DNA of 64,000 nucleotides from an uncultured Prevotella sp. Its GTDB lineage: Bacteria; Bacteroidota; Bacteroidia; Bacteroidales; Bacteroidaceae. The stretch covers positions 1 through 64,000 of the forward strand of contig USSF01000001.1 of NCBI GenBank assembly GCA_900557405.1. Direction: 5' to 3'. Each line of letters starts with the position of its first letter. The first letter of the stretch is position 1. This document shows, in pieces, positions 1-8,470 of the stretch. A program made the translations under genes and the position numbers. The notes under the pieces are model-generated. The model saw nothing but the letters and a program-made list of their open reading frames with translations, searched no databases and had not been told where the DNA came from.

Positions 1-57
1 TTCATTCTTCATTCTTCATTCTTCATTCTTCATTCTTCATTCTTCATTCTTCATTTC
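1..57. repeat. 7-bp tandem repeat TTCATTC
   Basis: About eight head-to-tail copies of TTCATTC begin at the window edge, so the array may extend further left. The array runs into the 3' end of the MATE gene: read on the minus strand it supplies the last codons and the TGA stop at 37-39. The same heptamer array occurs at 41341-41394 just past the recA stop. Confidence 0.95.
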
Positions 58-1392
58 CCTCTTGATATCCCTGAACACGCTCCACGCCACTGGGACGGAA
101 AGAAGGAAGGAACAGACGTCGGACACTGCCTGGCTCATTTCCACCCCAGCAAGTCCGAGGAACATGGGCAGGATGATTACGGCAGGGATGAAGAACAGGC
201 CGTTTCTTGCCGCCGCCACGATGTTGGCACGCAGCGTCTTGCGCACCGTCTGCGACAGCATGTTGGTGAGGATGATTGCGGCGATGAGCGGATAGGTGGC
301 AAGCTGCCAGCGGAACGCCGCACAGCCCACGGCAATCACATGATGGTCATCGCGGAACACGCTGATGATGGGCGAAGTGAAGAGGAAGCCGATGACGGTG
401 AGGATAATGAAGAACACGGTGCCTATCCTGACGCAATACATATAGCCCTCGTATATCCTGTCGTAGAGCTTTGCTCCGTAGCAGAAGCCGCAGAGAGGTT
501 GGAACCCCTGTCCCAGACCCACTATGCCGGCGTAGACGAAGTTGGAAATGCGGGTGACGATCGACATTCCGGCTATGGCGGCATCGCCGTAGGCTCCCGC
601 ACTGACATTAAGCATCATCGTGGCCACGCTGGCAAGTCCCTGGCGCGAGAGCGACGGGGTGCCTCCGGCAATGATTTCCTTGATGAGGGCAGGCGATGCA
701 CAGAAGTTCTTCAGTCTTATTGCGATGTTCCCGCTATGGCGCGTCATGCGCAGCAGGATGAAGAAGCTCATGGTCTGGCTGACGAGCGTCGCCACGGCGG
801 CTCCCGTGATACCAAGACAGAAATAGAAGATGAGAATGGGGGCAAGCACCACGTTGAGCAGCACGCCGCTCAGTATTCCGTACATGGCAAAGCGGGCGTT
901 TCCCTGGAAGCGCATCTGGTTGTTCAGCGTGAAGGAGCTCGTCATGAACGGTGTTCCCACGAGTATTATGCCGAGATAGCGCTCCGTATAGGGCAGGATG
1001 GTTTCGGTGGAACCGAGGGCGAGACAGATGTCGGAAAGGAACAGTAGGCCGACTACGGCAAGCAGCAGGCCGAAGCAGAAGCTGTAGACCAGTCCTGTGG
1101 CCGCCATGCTCTTCGCCTTGTCGTCCTCCTTCGAGCCCAGACAGCGCGAGATATAGTTGCCCGAGCCGTGACCGAAGAAGAAGCCTATGGCCTGGATTAT
1201 GGTCATCACGGAGAATGATATGCCCACGGCAGCCGTGCTCTGCGTGTTTATCCGTCCCACGTAATATGTGTCGACTATTCCATATATGCTTGTCACAAGC
1301 ATTGATATTATCGTAGGCACCGCCATGCTCAGAATTACCTTGTGCACCGGTGCATGCGTCAGAAACGTATAATTGTCTGTTTTCCTTGACAT
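37..1392 (-). CDS. MATE family multidrug/toxin efflux transporter
   Basis: The 451-residue product is a polytopic membrane protein with about twelve hydrophobic segments. Its length and N-terminal pattern (VILSMAVPTIISMLVTSIYG, then GIVDTYYVGR) are typical of the MATE (NorM/DinF-type) family. These inner-membrane antiporters export cationic drugs or metabolites using Na+ or H+ gradients, and the substrate cannot be told from sequence. The gene lies 76 bp downstream of dacB on the same strand and may share its transcript. The last four codons and the stop lie inside a 7-bp tandem repeat, so the C-terminus (KNEE) could vary between strains. Family assignment is secure; the physiological role is not known. 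Confidence 0.93.
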   Translation of the reverse strand: MSRKTDNYTFLTHAPVHKVILSMAVPTIISMLVTSIYGIVDTYYVGRINTQSTAAVGISFSVMTIIQAIGFFFGHGSGNYISRCLGSKEDDKAKSMAATGLVYSFCFGLLLAVVGLLFLSDICLALGSTETILPYTERYLGIILVGTPFMTSSFTLNNQMRFQGNARFAMYGILSGVLLNVVLAPILIFYFCLGITGAAVATLVSQTMSFFILLRMTRHSGNIAIRLKNFCASPALIKEIIAGGTPSLSRQGLASVATMMLNVSAGAYGDAAIAGMSIVTRISNFVYAGIVGLGQGFQPLCGFCYGAKLYDRIYEGYMYCVRIGTVFFIILTVIGFLFTSPIISVFRDDHHVIAVGCAAFRWQLATYPLIAAIILTNMLSQTVRKTLRANIVAAARNGLFFIPAVIILPMFLGLAGVEMSQAVSDVCSFLLSVPVAWSVFRDIKREMKNEE

Positions 1393-1468
1393 TGTCTTTA
1401 TGTTCTTTTTTTCTTTCCTCTTTATTTATAGCGTCAGTATCGATTTCCTTTCTTTGAGGGTAGGGGCC

Positions 1469-2836
1469 TTAATGACACATAGCCTGACACACCTTGTCCT
1501 GGAAATTCCGTCCGGACGAAGTGTGCCTGATGCCGGAATTGATGATGGAGAAGCACAGGATGTGTCCGTTTGCCGCCGTGCAATAGCCGGCGAGCGAACT
1601 TATTCCCGTCACTGTACCCGTCTTCGCCCTCACGTTGTCATGGGCTCCGCCGCGCCGCATGCGGTTGTCGAGCGTTCCGTCGACGCCGGCCACGGGCAGA
1701 CATTCCCTCAGCGTATCGTATATCCGCTTGTCGTGGAAGGCATAGCGGAGGAATGCCACCTCAAGCTCCGCCGACACATAGTTGTATAGCGAAAGGCCGC
1801 ATCCGTCGGCGATATAATATGACGAAGGCTTGAAGCCGAGCTTCTGTATCAGCTTGTTCACCATCTGCCTGCCGTTGCGTGCCGTCGCCCTGCTGCGTGT
1901 GGCACCGTCAGAGGCGAGATGATAGAACACGGCTTCGGAGTAGAGGTTGTCGCTCCGCTTCAGCTGGCGGTGCATCACGCTTGTCAGCGGAGTCTCCTTG
2001 CAGTATATCATCTGCGTGTTGCCCGGCATGTTCTCCTCAATGCATCTGCCCATGAATACTATGCCCTTCTGCCGCAGACGGCGCGTCAGACGGTCGCCGA
2101 ACTCATCCTTCCTCCCCACCAGAAGCGGCGAGAGAACAGGGTTCTTGTCGTCCCAGCACCAGCCTTCGCCCAGTCTGTCGCGGTCTTTCATCGTCAGATC
2201 CAGACAGATGTCGCCCTTTATCGTGTCGATGCCCAATGCCGCTATGCTGTCCACTATGTCGCTGATGTCGCCGTTGGCAATGGTCGGGTCGAAGCCGCCC
2301 TTGCAATAGATGTTGCCGTCGAGCGTGAGACTGTCCTTCTGTCCCGTATATCCCACCCTCGTCTTGATGCTGTAGCCGGTGCCGAGCCTGTCCATCGCCG
2401 TCACCGCCACCATCATCTTCAGCGTGCTTGCAGGCCGCAGCAGCTGCCGGGCGTTAAGCTCGAACAGGGTGGAGTCGGCAGTGAGGTCGTATATCTTCAT
2501 CCCCACCATCGATGTGTTGAATATCGTTGTGTTCTGGAATATGTCGTCTATACGCTGCAGCATGTTCTGCGGCCAGGGCAGAGTGTCGTTTGCCGATGCG
2601 AAGGAGAATTCGTCATTGTCGTCCGTGTCGGCTTCCCCGTTTCCGTCGGCATCATCAGTATCGCCCATAGCCACCACGGCGGTGTCCACGTCGAGGGTGT
2701 CCACATAGATGCCGGCAGCCTCCGTGTCCACTGTCCCTGCGGTGCATGATGCCATTCGCATAGTGGCATGCAGAGGCACCATGACAGAGGTTGCCACGGC
2801 AATGATGCCACAAACAAGTATATGTCTTTTCTTCAT
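1469..2836 (-). CDS. dacB: D-alanyl-D-alanine carboxypeptidase/endopeptidase (PBP4 type, peptidase S13)
   Basis: The 455-residue exported enzyme trims or cleaves peptidoglycan peptide cross-links in the periplasm. An N-terminal hydrophobic signal sequence ends near residue 25. The three penicillin-binding motifs are visible: STLK at 137-140 with the catalytic Ser137, SDN in RSDNLYSEAVF, and KTG in VRAKTGTVTG. Residues about 45-80 form an Asp-rich, low-complexity stretch between the signal and the catalytic domain, which looks like a linker or metal-binding spacer. Size fits E. coli DacB (477 residues). A TACTTTTG element at 2929-2922 on the minus strand is a plausible -7 box. MATE follows 76 bp downstream. 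Confidence 0.93.
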   Translation of the reverse strand: MKKRHILVCGIIAVATSVMVPLHATMRMASCTAGTVDTEAAGIYVDTLDVDTAVVAMGDTDDADGNGEADTDDNDEFSFASANDTLPWPQNMLQRIDDIFQNTTIFNTSMVGMKIYDLTADSTLFELNARQLLRPASTLKMMVAVTAMDRLGTGYSIKTRVGYTGQKDSLTLDGNIYCKGGFDPTIANGDISDIVDSIAALGIDTIKGDICLDLTMKDRDRLGEGWCWDDKNPVLSPLLVGRKDEFGDRLTRRLRQKGIVFMGRCIEENMPGNTQMIYCKETPLTSVMHRQLKRSDNLYSEAVFYHLASDGATRSRATARNGRQMVNKLIQKLGFKPSSYYIADGCGLSLYNYVSAELEVAFLRYAFHDKRIYDTLRECLPVAGVDGTLDNRMRRGGAHDNVRAKTGTVTGISSLAGYCTAANGHILCFSIINSGIRHTSSGRNFQDKVCQAMCH

Positions 2837-2921
2837 CTGGATGTTTCGCTTTTTCCATTACCACGCCCTAAGATATGGCGCAGCACAAGTGTGCCGGGGC
2901 ACGGTAATCATAAATCGCTTA

Positions 2922-2929
2922 CAAAAGTA
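2922..2929 (-). promoter_or_regulatory. Candidate Bacteroidetes -7 box for dacB
   Basis: On the minus strand this reads TACTTTTG, matching TAnnTTTG, 86 bp before the dacB start. I found no convincing -33 TTTG at the expected spacing. Confidence 0.4.
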
Positions 2930-3001
2930 AGCATTTTAGTTTGAAAACACTGAATATTTATTATTAAAGAATGTGATACGCAACAAAAAGATAAGTTTAT
3001 G

Positions 3002-3032
3002 TTGTACACTTTAGAAAATCTTATTACTTTTG
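3002..3032 (+). promoter_or_regulatory. Promoter of nadB (TTG-N20-TACTTTTG)
   Basis: TTG at 3002-3004 and TACTTTTG at 3025-3032 are 20 bp apart, matching the Bacteroidetes sigma-ABfr consensus. The nadB ATG lies 25 bp downstream. Confidence 0.7.
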
Positions 3033-3057
3033 CATCCGTTATTTAATATGCGTTTTT

Positions 3058-4653
3058 ATGATTTATAAATACGACTTTCTGATTATCGGCGCCGGTGTGG
3101 CTGGAATGAGCTATGCGCTGAAGATTGCTCGTGAGCACAAAGGCAAGATATGTCTTGTCTGCAAGACTACGCTCGACGAGGCAAACACTTATTTCGCCCA
3201 GGGCGGTGTGGCTTCGGTCACCAACCTCAAAGTGGACAATTTCGAGAAACATATAGAGGACACCATGATTGCCGGAGACTTCATCAGCGACCGTGCAGCC
3301 GTGGAGCAGGTGGTGCGCAACGCTCCTGCACAGATTGACGAACTCGTGAAGTGGGGAGTGAACTTCGACAAGAAGGAGGACGGCTCTTTCGACCTCCACC
3401 GTGAGGGCGGACACTCTGAGTTCCGCATCCTTCACCACGCCGACGACACGGGAGCCGAGATACAGCGCGGACTGATGGAGGCCGTGCGCAGCAATCCCGA
3501 CATCGATATCAGGGAGAACCACTTTGCCGTGGAGATCATCACGCAGCATCATCTCGGAGTGGTGGTGACAAGGCGCACGCCCGACATCGAGTGTTACGGT
3601 GCATACGTGTTGAACCCCGCCACGCAGAAGGTGGACACCTATCTGAGCAAGGTCACCCTGATGTGTACCGGCGGCTGCGGCGCCGTATACCAGACCACGA
3701 CGAATCCCGTTATCGCCACAGGCGACGGCGAGGCAATGGTATACCGTGCAAAGGGAACGGTGCAGGACATGGAGTTCGTGCAGTTCCACCCCACATCGCT
3801 GTATCACCCGGGCGAGACCCATCCGGCTTATCTTATTACCGAGGCGATGCGCGGCTACGGCGGCATCCTGCGACTGCCCGACGGACGGTCGTTCATGGAG
3901 AAATATGACAAGCGGCTCTCCCTCGCCCCACGCGACATCGTGGCGCGTGCCATCGACAAGGAGATGAAGATACACGGCATCGACCACGTTTGTCTCGACG
4001 TGACCCACAAGGACCCGGAGGAGACGAAACACCATTTCCCGAACATATACAAGAAATGCCTCAGCATCGGCATCGACATCACCAAGGAGTACATCCCCGT
4101 GCGTCCGGCAGCCCACTACATGTGCGGCGGAATCAAGGTGGACCTCAACGGCGAGTCGAGCATCAAGCGCCTCTATGCCATCGGCGAATGTTCGTGCACA
4201 GGTCTGCACGGCGGCAACCGTCTGGCGAGCAACTCGCTCATCGAGGCCGTGGTATATGCCGACGCAGCAGCAAAGCACAGTCTGGCGCATATCGACGAAT
4301 ACGACTTCAACACCCGTGTGCCGGAATGGGACGACGAGGGAACAATGACCAATGAGGAGAAGGTGCTCATCACGCAGAGCGTGAAGGAAGTGGGCGAGAT
4401 AATGAGCAACTACGTGGGCATCGTCAGGAGCGACCTGCGACTGAAGCGCGCATGGGACCGCCTCGACCTGCTCTACGAGGAGACGGAAGCCCTCTTCAAA
4501 CGCGTCAAGGCGAGCAAGGACATCTGCGAGCTGCGCAATATGATAAACGTGGGCTACCTCATCACCCGTCAGGCGATAGAGCGCAAGGAATGCCGCGGAC
4601 TGCATTACACAATCGACTATCCGCTCCACGCCTACGACAACAGGAAGCAATAA
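3058..4653 (+). CDS. nadB: L-aspartate oxidase
   Basis: This cytosolic FAD enzyme oxidises L-aspartate to iminoaspartate, the first step of de novo NAD synthesis; NadA uses the product. The 531-residue length matches the family (E. coli 540). The FAD-binding GAGVAG is at residues 11-16 after IIG, the fumarate-reductase-like QFHPTSL follows in mid-protein, and RPAAHYMCGG at about 349-358 carries the conserved Arg and His of the active site. A C-terminal helical domain of the succinate dehydrogenase flavoprotein type completes it. The ATG at 3058 sits 25 bp below a consensus promoter. nadA and nadC are not in the window. A membrane-protein gene follows after 25 bp. Confidence 0.96.
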   Translation: MIYKYDFLIIGAGVAGMSYALKIAREHKGKICLVCKTTLDEANTYFAQGGVASVTNLKVDNFEKHIEDTMIAGDFISDRAAVEQVVRNAPAQIDELVKWGVNFDKKEDGSFDLHREGGHSEFRILHHADDTGAEIQRGLMEAVRSNPDIDIRENHFAVEIITQHHLGVVVTRRTPDIECYGAYVLNPATQKVDTYLSKVTLMCTGGCGAVYQTTTNPVIATGDGEAMVYRAKGTVQDMEFVQFHPTSLYHPGETHPAYLITEAMRGYGGILRLPDGRSFMEKYDKRLSLAPRDIVARAIDKEMKIHGIDHVCLDVTHKDPEETKHHFPNIYKKCLSIGIDITKEYIPVRPAAHYMCGGIKVDLNGESSIKRLYAIGECSCTGLHGGNRLASNSLIEAVVYADAAAKHSLAHIDEYDFNTRVPEWDDEGTMTNEEKVLITQSVKEVGEIMSNYVGIVRSDLRLKRAWDRLDLLYEETEALFKRVKASKDICELRNMINVGYLITRQAIERKECRGLHYTIDYPLHAYDNRKQ

Positions 4654-4678
4654 GACCAGGAACCGATAACCCGCACAG

Positions 4679-5884
4679 ATGCCACGCCCAATCCTCAGGA
4701 GATTCCTCCATATATGGGCAGCGGTACTCACCGTCTGCCTCTGCGTGCAGGCATACAGCATGTTGCAGAAAGGCATCGTGACGTATGCCTTTTCCGACAT
4801 GTTCATAAACTATTCAGGAGGCTTCGTCAGGCGGGGCCTCCTGGGCAGCATACTGCTCTGGCTAAACGCTGCGGGCATTGATCCCGTGGCGGCAGCCATG
4901 ACGGTGTGCATAGCCGCGTTCGCCGCCATTGCGGCATACATCATCCGGCAGTTCATCCGCCGGGGCTACGATGTGGCACTGCTCCCCGTATGCTTCCTCC
5001 TGGGCAGCGCCGGAGCCTACGGGTTCTCTTTTCTGCGCCGCGATTTCATCATCCTTGCGGCGTTTCTCATCATAATGCAGCTGCGCAAGAAGCTGCCCCA
5101 CGGATGGTGGATAGCGGCAGGCAACGTCCTCTCCGTCATCACGATACTCACGTACGAACCGTTCGTCTTCTTCAGTCTGCCCTTCTTCATCCTCACCACA
5201 AGGCTCCACACCCGTAGCTGGCTGCGGTCAGTGGCATATTGGATTCCGTCGGCAGCGGCGTTTCTCGTATGCTGCAAGTTTTCCGGCGACAAGGCCGTAT
5301 ATGATGCCATTTGGGCATCCGTCAGCGGCATCCTTCCCAATCCGGGCATCATGGATTTCTTCCTGAAGGGGAGCTTCGACGTGATGAAATTCCACGCCAA
5401 GATGAATTTCTTCAAGGCAGACTGCTGCGTGCCGAACCTCCTGACGAGCCTCGTCAGCCTCACCGCCATAGTCTACTATTGCATAAACGCCGTTCCGCAG
5501 TTCGCCAGGCGCCGCATTCCCGACACATTCCGTCCCCGTATGCTCCTCCTGCTCCTCTGCGCCATCCTCGGCCAGGCCCCCATGTTCATCTGCCTGTCCA
5601 CCGACTACTCCCGCATGTTCGTCTACGCCACGGTGAGCGCCTTCATCATGCTCTTCTCGCTCAGCGAAGAAGAGTCCGGAAAACTCTTTCCGCCGGCATG
5701 CCACAGTCTTGCCGACCGCCTTCTGCTGCGCTTCGACCGCATCCTGCCGCCGTCACAGGCCGGTATCATCCTTGTCATGCTCTTCATCGGTGTGGCGGCA
5801 TGGACATCCCTTGGAATCACGGATTTCATGCAGAAGAGCGGCATAGGAGTGGTATGGCGCACGGCAACACTCCTATTTCATTGA
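4679..5884 (+). CDS. Polytopic membrane protein of unknown function
   Basis: The 401-residue product is strongly hydrophobic with roughly nine or ten predicted membrane spans, so it belongs in the inner membrane. A conserved-looking N-terminal stretch reads NYSGGFVRRGLLGS, a pattern I associate with uncharacterised membrane proteins near surface-polysaccharide genes, but I cannot assign a family firmly. Charged loops (RRRIPDTFRPR, SLSEEESGK) separate the helices. The gene starts 25 bp after nadB on the same strand, so co-transcription with nadB is likely, yet no link to NAD synthesis is evident. No terminator is obvious before rhaD. Confidence 0.8.
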   Translation: MPRPILRRFLHIWAAVLTVCLCVQAYSMLQKGIVTYAFSDMFINYSGGFVRRGLLGSILLWLNAAGIDPVAAAMTVCIAAFAAIAAYIIRQFIRRGYDVALLPVCFLLGSAGAYGFSFLRRDFIILAAFLIIMQLRKKLPHGWWIAAGNVLSVITILTYEPFVFFSLPFFILTTRLHTRSWLRSVAYWIPSAAAFLVCCKFSGDKAVYDAIWASVSGILPNPGIMDFFLKGSFDVMKFHAKMNFFKADCCVPNLLTSLVSLTAIVYYCINAVPQFARRRIPDTFRPRMLLLLLCAILGQAPMFICLSTDYSRMFVYATVSAFIMLFSLSEEESGKLFPPACHSLADRLLLRFDRILPPSQAGIILVMLFIGVAAWTSLGITDFMQKSGIGVVWRTATLLFH

Positions 5885-6024
5885 CGCTAAAAAGCCTCAG
5901 TTTGGTCATCCGGCAGTGCCATCAGACCGATATCGGGCCAACGATACATAAAAAACATCCTCAAAATCTCAAAAAAGCGAGATTAATTATCATTTTACAC
6001 ATCTGCCGTTTGGGTAATAATCCT

Positions 6025-6032
6025 TATCTTTG
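6025..6032 (+). promoter_or_regulatory. Candidate -7 box upstream of rhaD
   Basis: TATCTTTG matches TAnnTTTG, 47 bp before the chosen rhaD start at 6080. A TTTG at 6009-6012 is too close (12 bp) to be a standard -33 element. Confidence 0.5.
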
Positions 6033-6079
6033 CAGAGTTGACAGGAAAAGCATTAAAAACAAATAATACAGAACGAATT

Positions 6080-6889
6080 ATGAAAAGTATACTGGAAGGA
6101 CGCCCCGGACTGAGCGCCGAAGTGGAGAAAATAGCAGAAGTTGCCGGCTATCTGTGGCAGAACGGATGGGCCGAGCGCAATGGAGGTAACATCACCGTGA
6201 ACGTGACGGAATTCGCCGATGACGAGATGAAGCAGATGCCTGCAATCAGCGACGTGAAGCAGATTGGAGTTACGCTGCCGGCGCTGAAGGGCTGCTATTT
6301 CTACTGCAAAGGCACTGGAAAGCGCATGCGCGACCTGGCACGCCGTCCGATGGACAACGGCAGCGTAATCCGCATCCTCGACGACTGCGCGAGCTACGTG
6401 ATAATAGCCGACAACGCCGTGATGCCGACGAGCGAGCTGCCGTCGCACCTCACCGTACACGCCCACCTCATCGAGACTGGCTCCAGCTACAAGGCCACCG
6501 TTCATACCCACCCGATTGAACTCGTGGCAATGAGCCACAACCGCAAGTTCCTGGGCAAGGACGTGCTGACAAACATCCTCTGGAGCATGATTCCGGAAAC
6601 AAAGGCGTTCTGCCCGCTGGGCCTCGGCGTAGTGCCCTACGAACTGCCTGGTTCCAACTCCCTGGCCGATGCCACCCTCAAGGAGCTTGAAGACTACGAC
6701 GTGGTATTGTGGGAGAAGCACGGCGTATTCGCCAAGGGCCTCGACGTGATGGACGCCTTCGACCAGATTGACGTCCTCTCCAAGAGCGCCAAGATATACA
6801 TCGATTCCAGATGCATGGGCTTCGAGCCGGAAGGCATGAGCCAGGAGCAGCTCCAGGAAATGACCAAGGCATTCAACCTGCCGAAATAA
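6080..6889 (+). CDS. rhaD: Rhamnulose-1-phosphate aldolase (class II)
   Basis: The 269-residue enzyme cleaves L-rhamnulose 1-phosphate to dihydroxyacetone phosphate and L-lactaldehyde in rhamnose catabolism. Hallmarks line up with E. coli RhaD (274 residues): GW.ERNGGN at 29-37, the catalytic Glu in PTSEL (E119), zinc ligands in VHTHP (H142, H144), and KHGVF (H214). The ATG at 6080 was preferred over the in-frame one at 6038, because 6038 lies too close to the -7 box to leave a leader and 6080 gives the family length. No other rhamnose genes are nearby. A strong terminator follows at 7009. Confidence 0.93.
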   Translation: MKSILEGRPGLSAEVEKIAEVAGYLWQNGWAERNGGNITVNVTEFADDEMKQMPAISDVKQIGVTLPALKGCYFYCKGTGKRMRDLARRPMDNGSVIRILDDCASYVIIADNAVMPTSELPSHLTVHAHLIETGSSYKATVHTHPIELVAMSHNRKFLGKDVLTNILWSMIPETKAFCPLGLGVVPYELPGSNSLADATLKELEDYDVVLWEKHGVFAKGLDVMDAFDQIDVLSKSAKIYIDSRCMGFEPEGMSQEQLQEMTKAFNLPK

Positions 6890-7008
6890 GAATACAGAGT
6901 TTAGAATGTAGAGTTAAGAGTTATCTCGCATTGTAAGATTCAGAGTTGGAGAATTATGGATTCTGTTCTTCAATTATGAGAATTGCAGACAACAAATATT
7001 CATCTATG

Positions 7009-7055
7009 AGCAAAGCATTGCCTTCCTTCAAAAGAAGCAATGCTTTGCTTTTTTT
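7009..7055 (+). terminator. Rho-independent terminator after rhaD
   Basis: AGCAAAGCATTG (7009-7020) pairs perfectly with CAATGCTTTGCT (7038-7049) and is followed by a T-run to 7055. An inner CTTC/GAAG pair extends the stem. It separates rhaD from the convergent URO-D-like gene. The AGCAAAGC arm recurs in the repeats at 17019-17088. Confidence 0.9.
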
Positions 7056-7113
7056 CATATACAACCATCAACACCTTATTAATATATATTATCGCGAGTT
7101 GACAAGTTGACGA

Positions 7114-8229
7114 CTAATCATTATTCCGCAGAGACTCTGCCACCTCATATATCTCAAATATCCTTTTATCCGTAACAGTCTTATCCATATTCACACAGCA
7201 CAAACCGGTACGCGTCAAGTCGCTGCCACTCGCCTCAACACGTTCTTTGATACACTGCCGAAGTTCCTCGTATGAATACCTCTGAATATCTACAGGGTTC
7301 AAACGGATATTGAAAAACGTCTCCGGCAGATACTTGCGCAGCAGAGCCACGTCTCCGCCCCATCCCACATCAAGAAACGTCAGACGCTCTATTTCGCTAA
7401 ATGCCGAAGCCATGCGATGAGGATCCTTACCACAGTAATGGATACCGTATGGTGCATGGCGCAGGCTCCACTCTTTATCGATGGACAAGAAGAAACGACG
7501 ATAGTCCTCCTCGGAAATCATCGTATGGCTACATTCCGAATGAATAGCCACAGGATAGTCAAAGAGCCTTGCGCTACGGTTTACGGAGATTGACGACGAA
7601 CCGGTATTCGTCTGTACAAACCACACAAACTTGTCTATCACCTGAGCAATCTTTCCGAAGAATACAGCAGCCTTCTCCGGCTCCATCACCATGTCGGTGA
7701 AGATTTCCTCACCGCGCACATCAATAGCCAGATTAAGTACTCCTCCCCAGTTGATGTCACCCACCACATATCCGTATTTTGCTTTCAGCTCATCCACAAG
7801 ATCAACAAGCCTTCTAAAAGCCCTTGAGCGGAAAGCATCCTCCACCTCGAAATCAAGAGATTCCCTGTGGGCACAAATCACCTGTGGTGGCGCATCATCA
7901 TAATACTCCACCTTACATCCGAGCATTTCCGAAAGCAAATAGCCCGATGCAAGATGTACAGCACCTATCTGCGGCAAATCCTTGAGATGATCCTCGCCGA
8001 GTCCGAGGCTGCCGAAGCGTTCGTACAGCACCTGCTCCATTTTCCTTTCGTCCTCCACTCTCCTTCTTGGATCATAGAAGAAACTCTCGTCAAACGAGAT
8101 GCCTGCATTCTTATGCCACCAATCCGGGTGGAACACTATATCTACGGGAAGTTTCCTACTGCAAATCTTTATCATATTACTATCCAATACCTTGTTGTAA
8201 AGAAGAAAGTATTCTGCAAATGTACTCAT
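7114..8229 (-). CDS. URO-D superfamily protein, MtaA/CmuA-like methyltransferase candidate
   Basis: The 371-residue protein has the uroporphyrinogen decarboxylase fold signature: HPDWWHKNAGISFDESFF near the N-terminus, and an aspartate-glycine turn (LDVGWGGD) after a helix near residue 287. True HemE decarboxylates uroporphyrinogen, but here IHYCG gives H264-x-C266 and TGLCC gives C344/C345. That is the His-x-Cys...Cys zinc site of corrinoid-dependent methyltransferases such as MtaA/MtbA, so a methyl-transfer role is more likely than haem synthesis. No corrinoid protein or activator lies next to it. An alternative start is Met19 (8175), which would bring the product closer to the family core. 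Substrate unknown. Confidence 0.72.
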   Translation of the reverse strand: MSTFAEYFLLYNKVLDSNMIKICSRKLPVDIVFHPDWWHKNAGISFDESFFYDPRRRVEDERKMEQVLYERFGSLGLGEDHLKDLPQIGAVHLASGYLLSEMLGCKVEYYDDAPPQVICAHRESLDFEVEDAFRSRAFRRLVDLVDELKAKYGYVVGDINWGGVLNLAIDVRGEEIFTDMVMEPEKAAVFFGKIAQVIDKFVWFVQTNTGSSSISVNRSARLFDYPVAIHSECSHTMISEEDYRRFFLSIDKEWSLRHAPYGIHYCGKDPHRMASAFSEIERLTFLDVGWGGDVALLRKYLPETFFNIRLNPVDIQRYSYEELRQCIKERVEASGSDLTRTGLCCVNMDKTVTDKRIFEIYEVAESLRNND

Positions 8230-8372
8230 TACATGGATAAAAAGCTATCCATACTGCCATATTCTTTATTCAAGCTTATGAATTAGAAGAAATCAATAAA
8301 AACAAAGTAAACAACAAGTGCCATTTTAATTCAGCTTAACCCTGTAGCTTGCGTCGTATCTATATGAATTAC

Positions 8373-8440
8373 CCCAGTACTCTTGCGGAGATTACTCCAG
8401 TACTTACATGAGAGTACTGGAGAACTTGGCGGAAGTACTG
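8373..8440. repeat. Cluster of AGTACT palindromes
   Basis: Four AGTACT-centred sites lie in 68 bp. CTCCAGTACT (8395-8404) and AGTACTGGAG (8413-8422) form a perfect 10-bp dyad with an 8-nt loop; a further CCCAGTACTC at 8373-8382 and GGAAGTACTG near 8431-8440 flank it. No T-run follows, so it looks more like an operator than a terminator. It sits upstream of the URO-D-like gene and downstream of the helicase gene. Confidence 0.6.
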
Positions 8441-8470
8441 TAAGAAGTATGCCTTTAACTGATCATACGG

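Noticed and set aside
3043-4806. 587-codon open frame on the strand opposite nadB
   Set aside because: It lies antisense to an unambiguous nadB, has no domain pattern, and its Val/His/Leu/Ala-rich composition is typical of antisense frames in GC-rich coding DNA.
7114-8229. Annotation as uroporphyrinogen decarboxylase HemE
   Set aside because: The His-x-Cys...Cys zinc pattern and the divergent N-terminus fit methyltransferase relatives better, so no hemE symbol was given.
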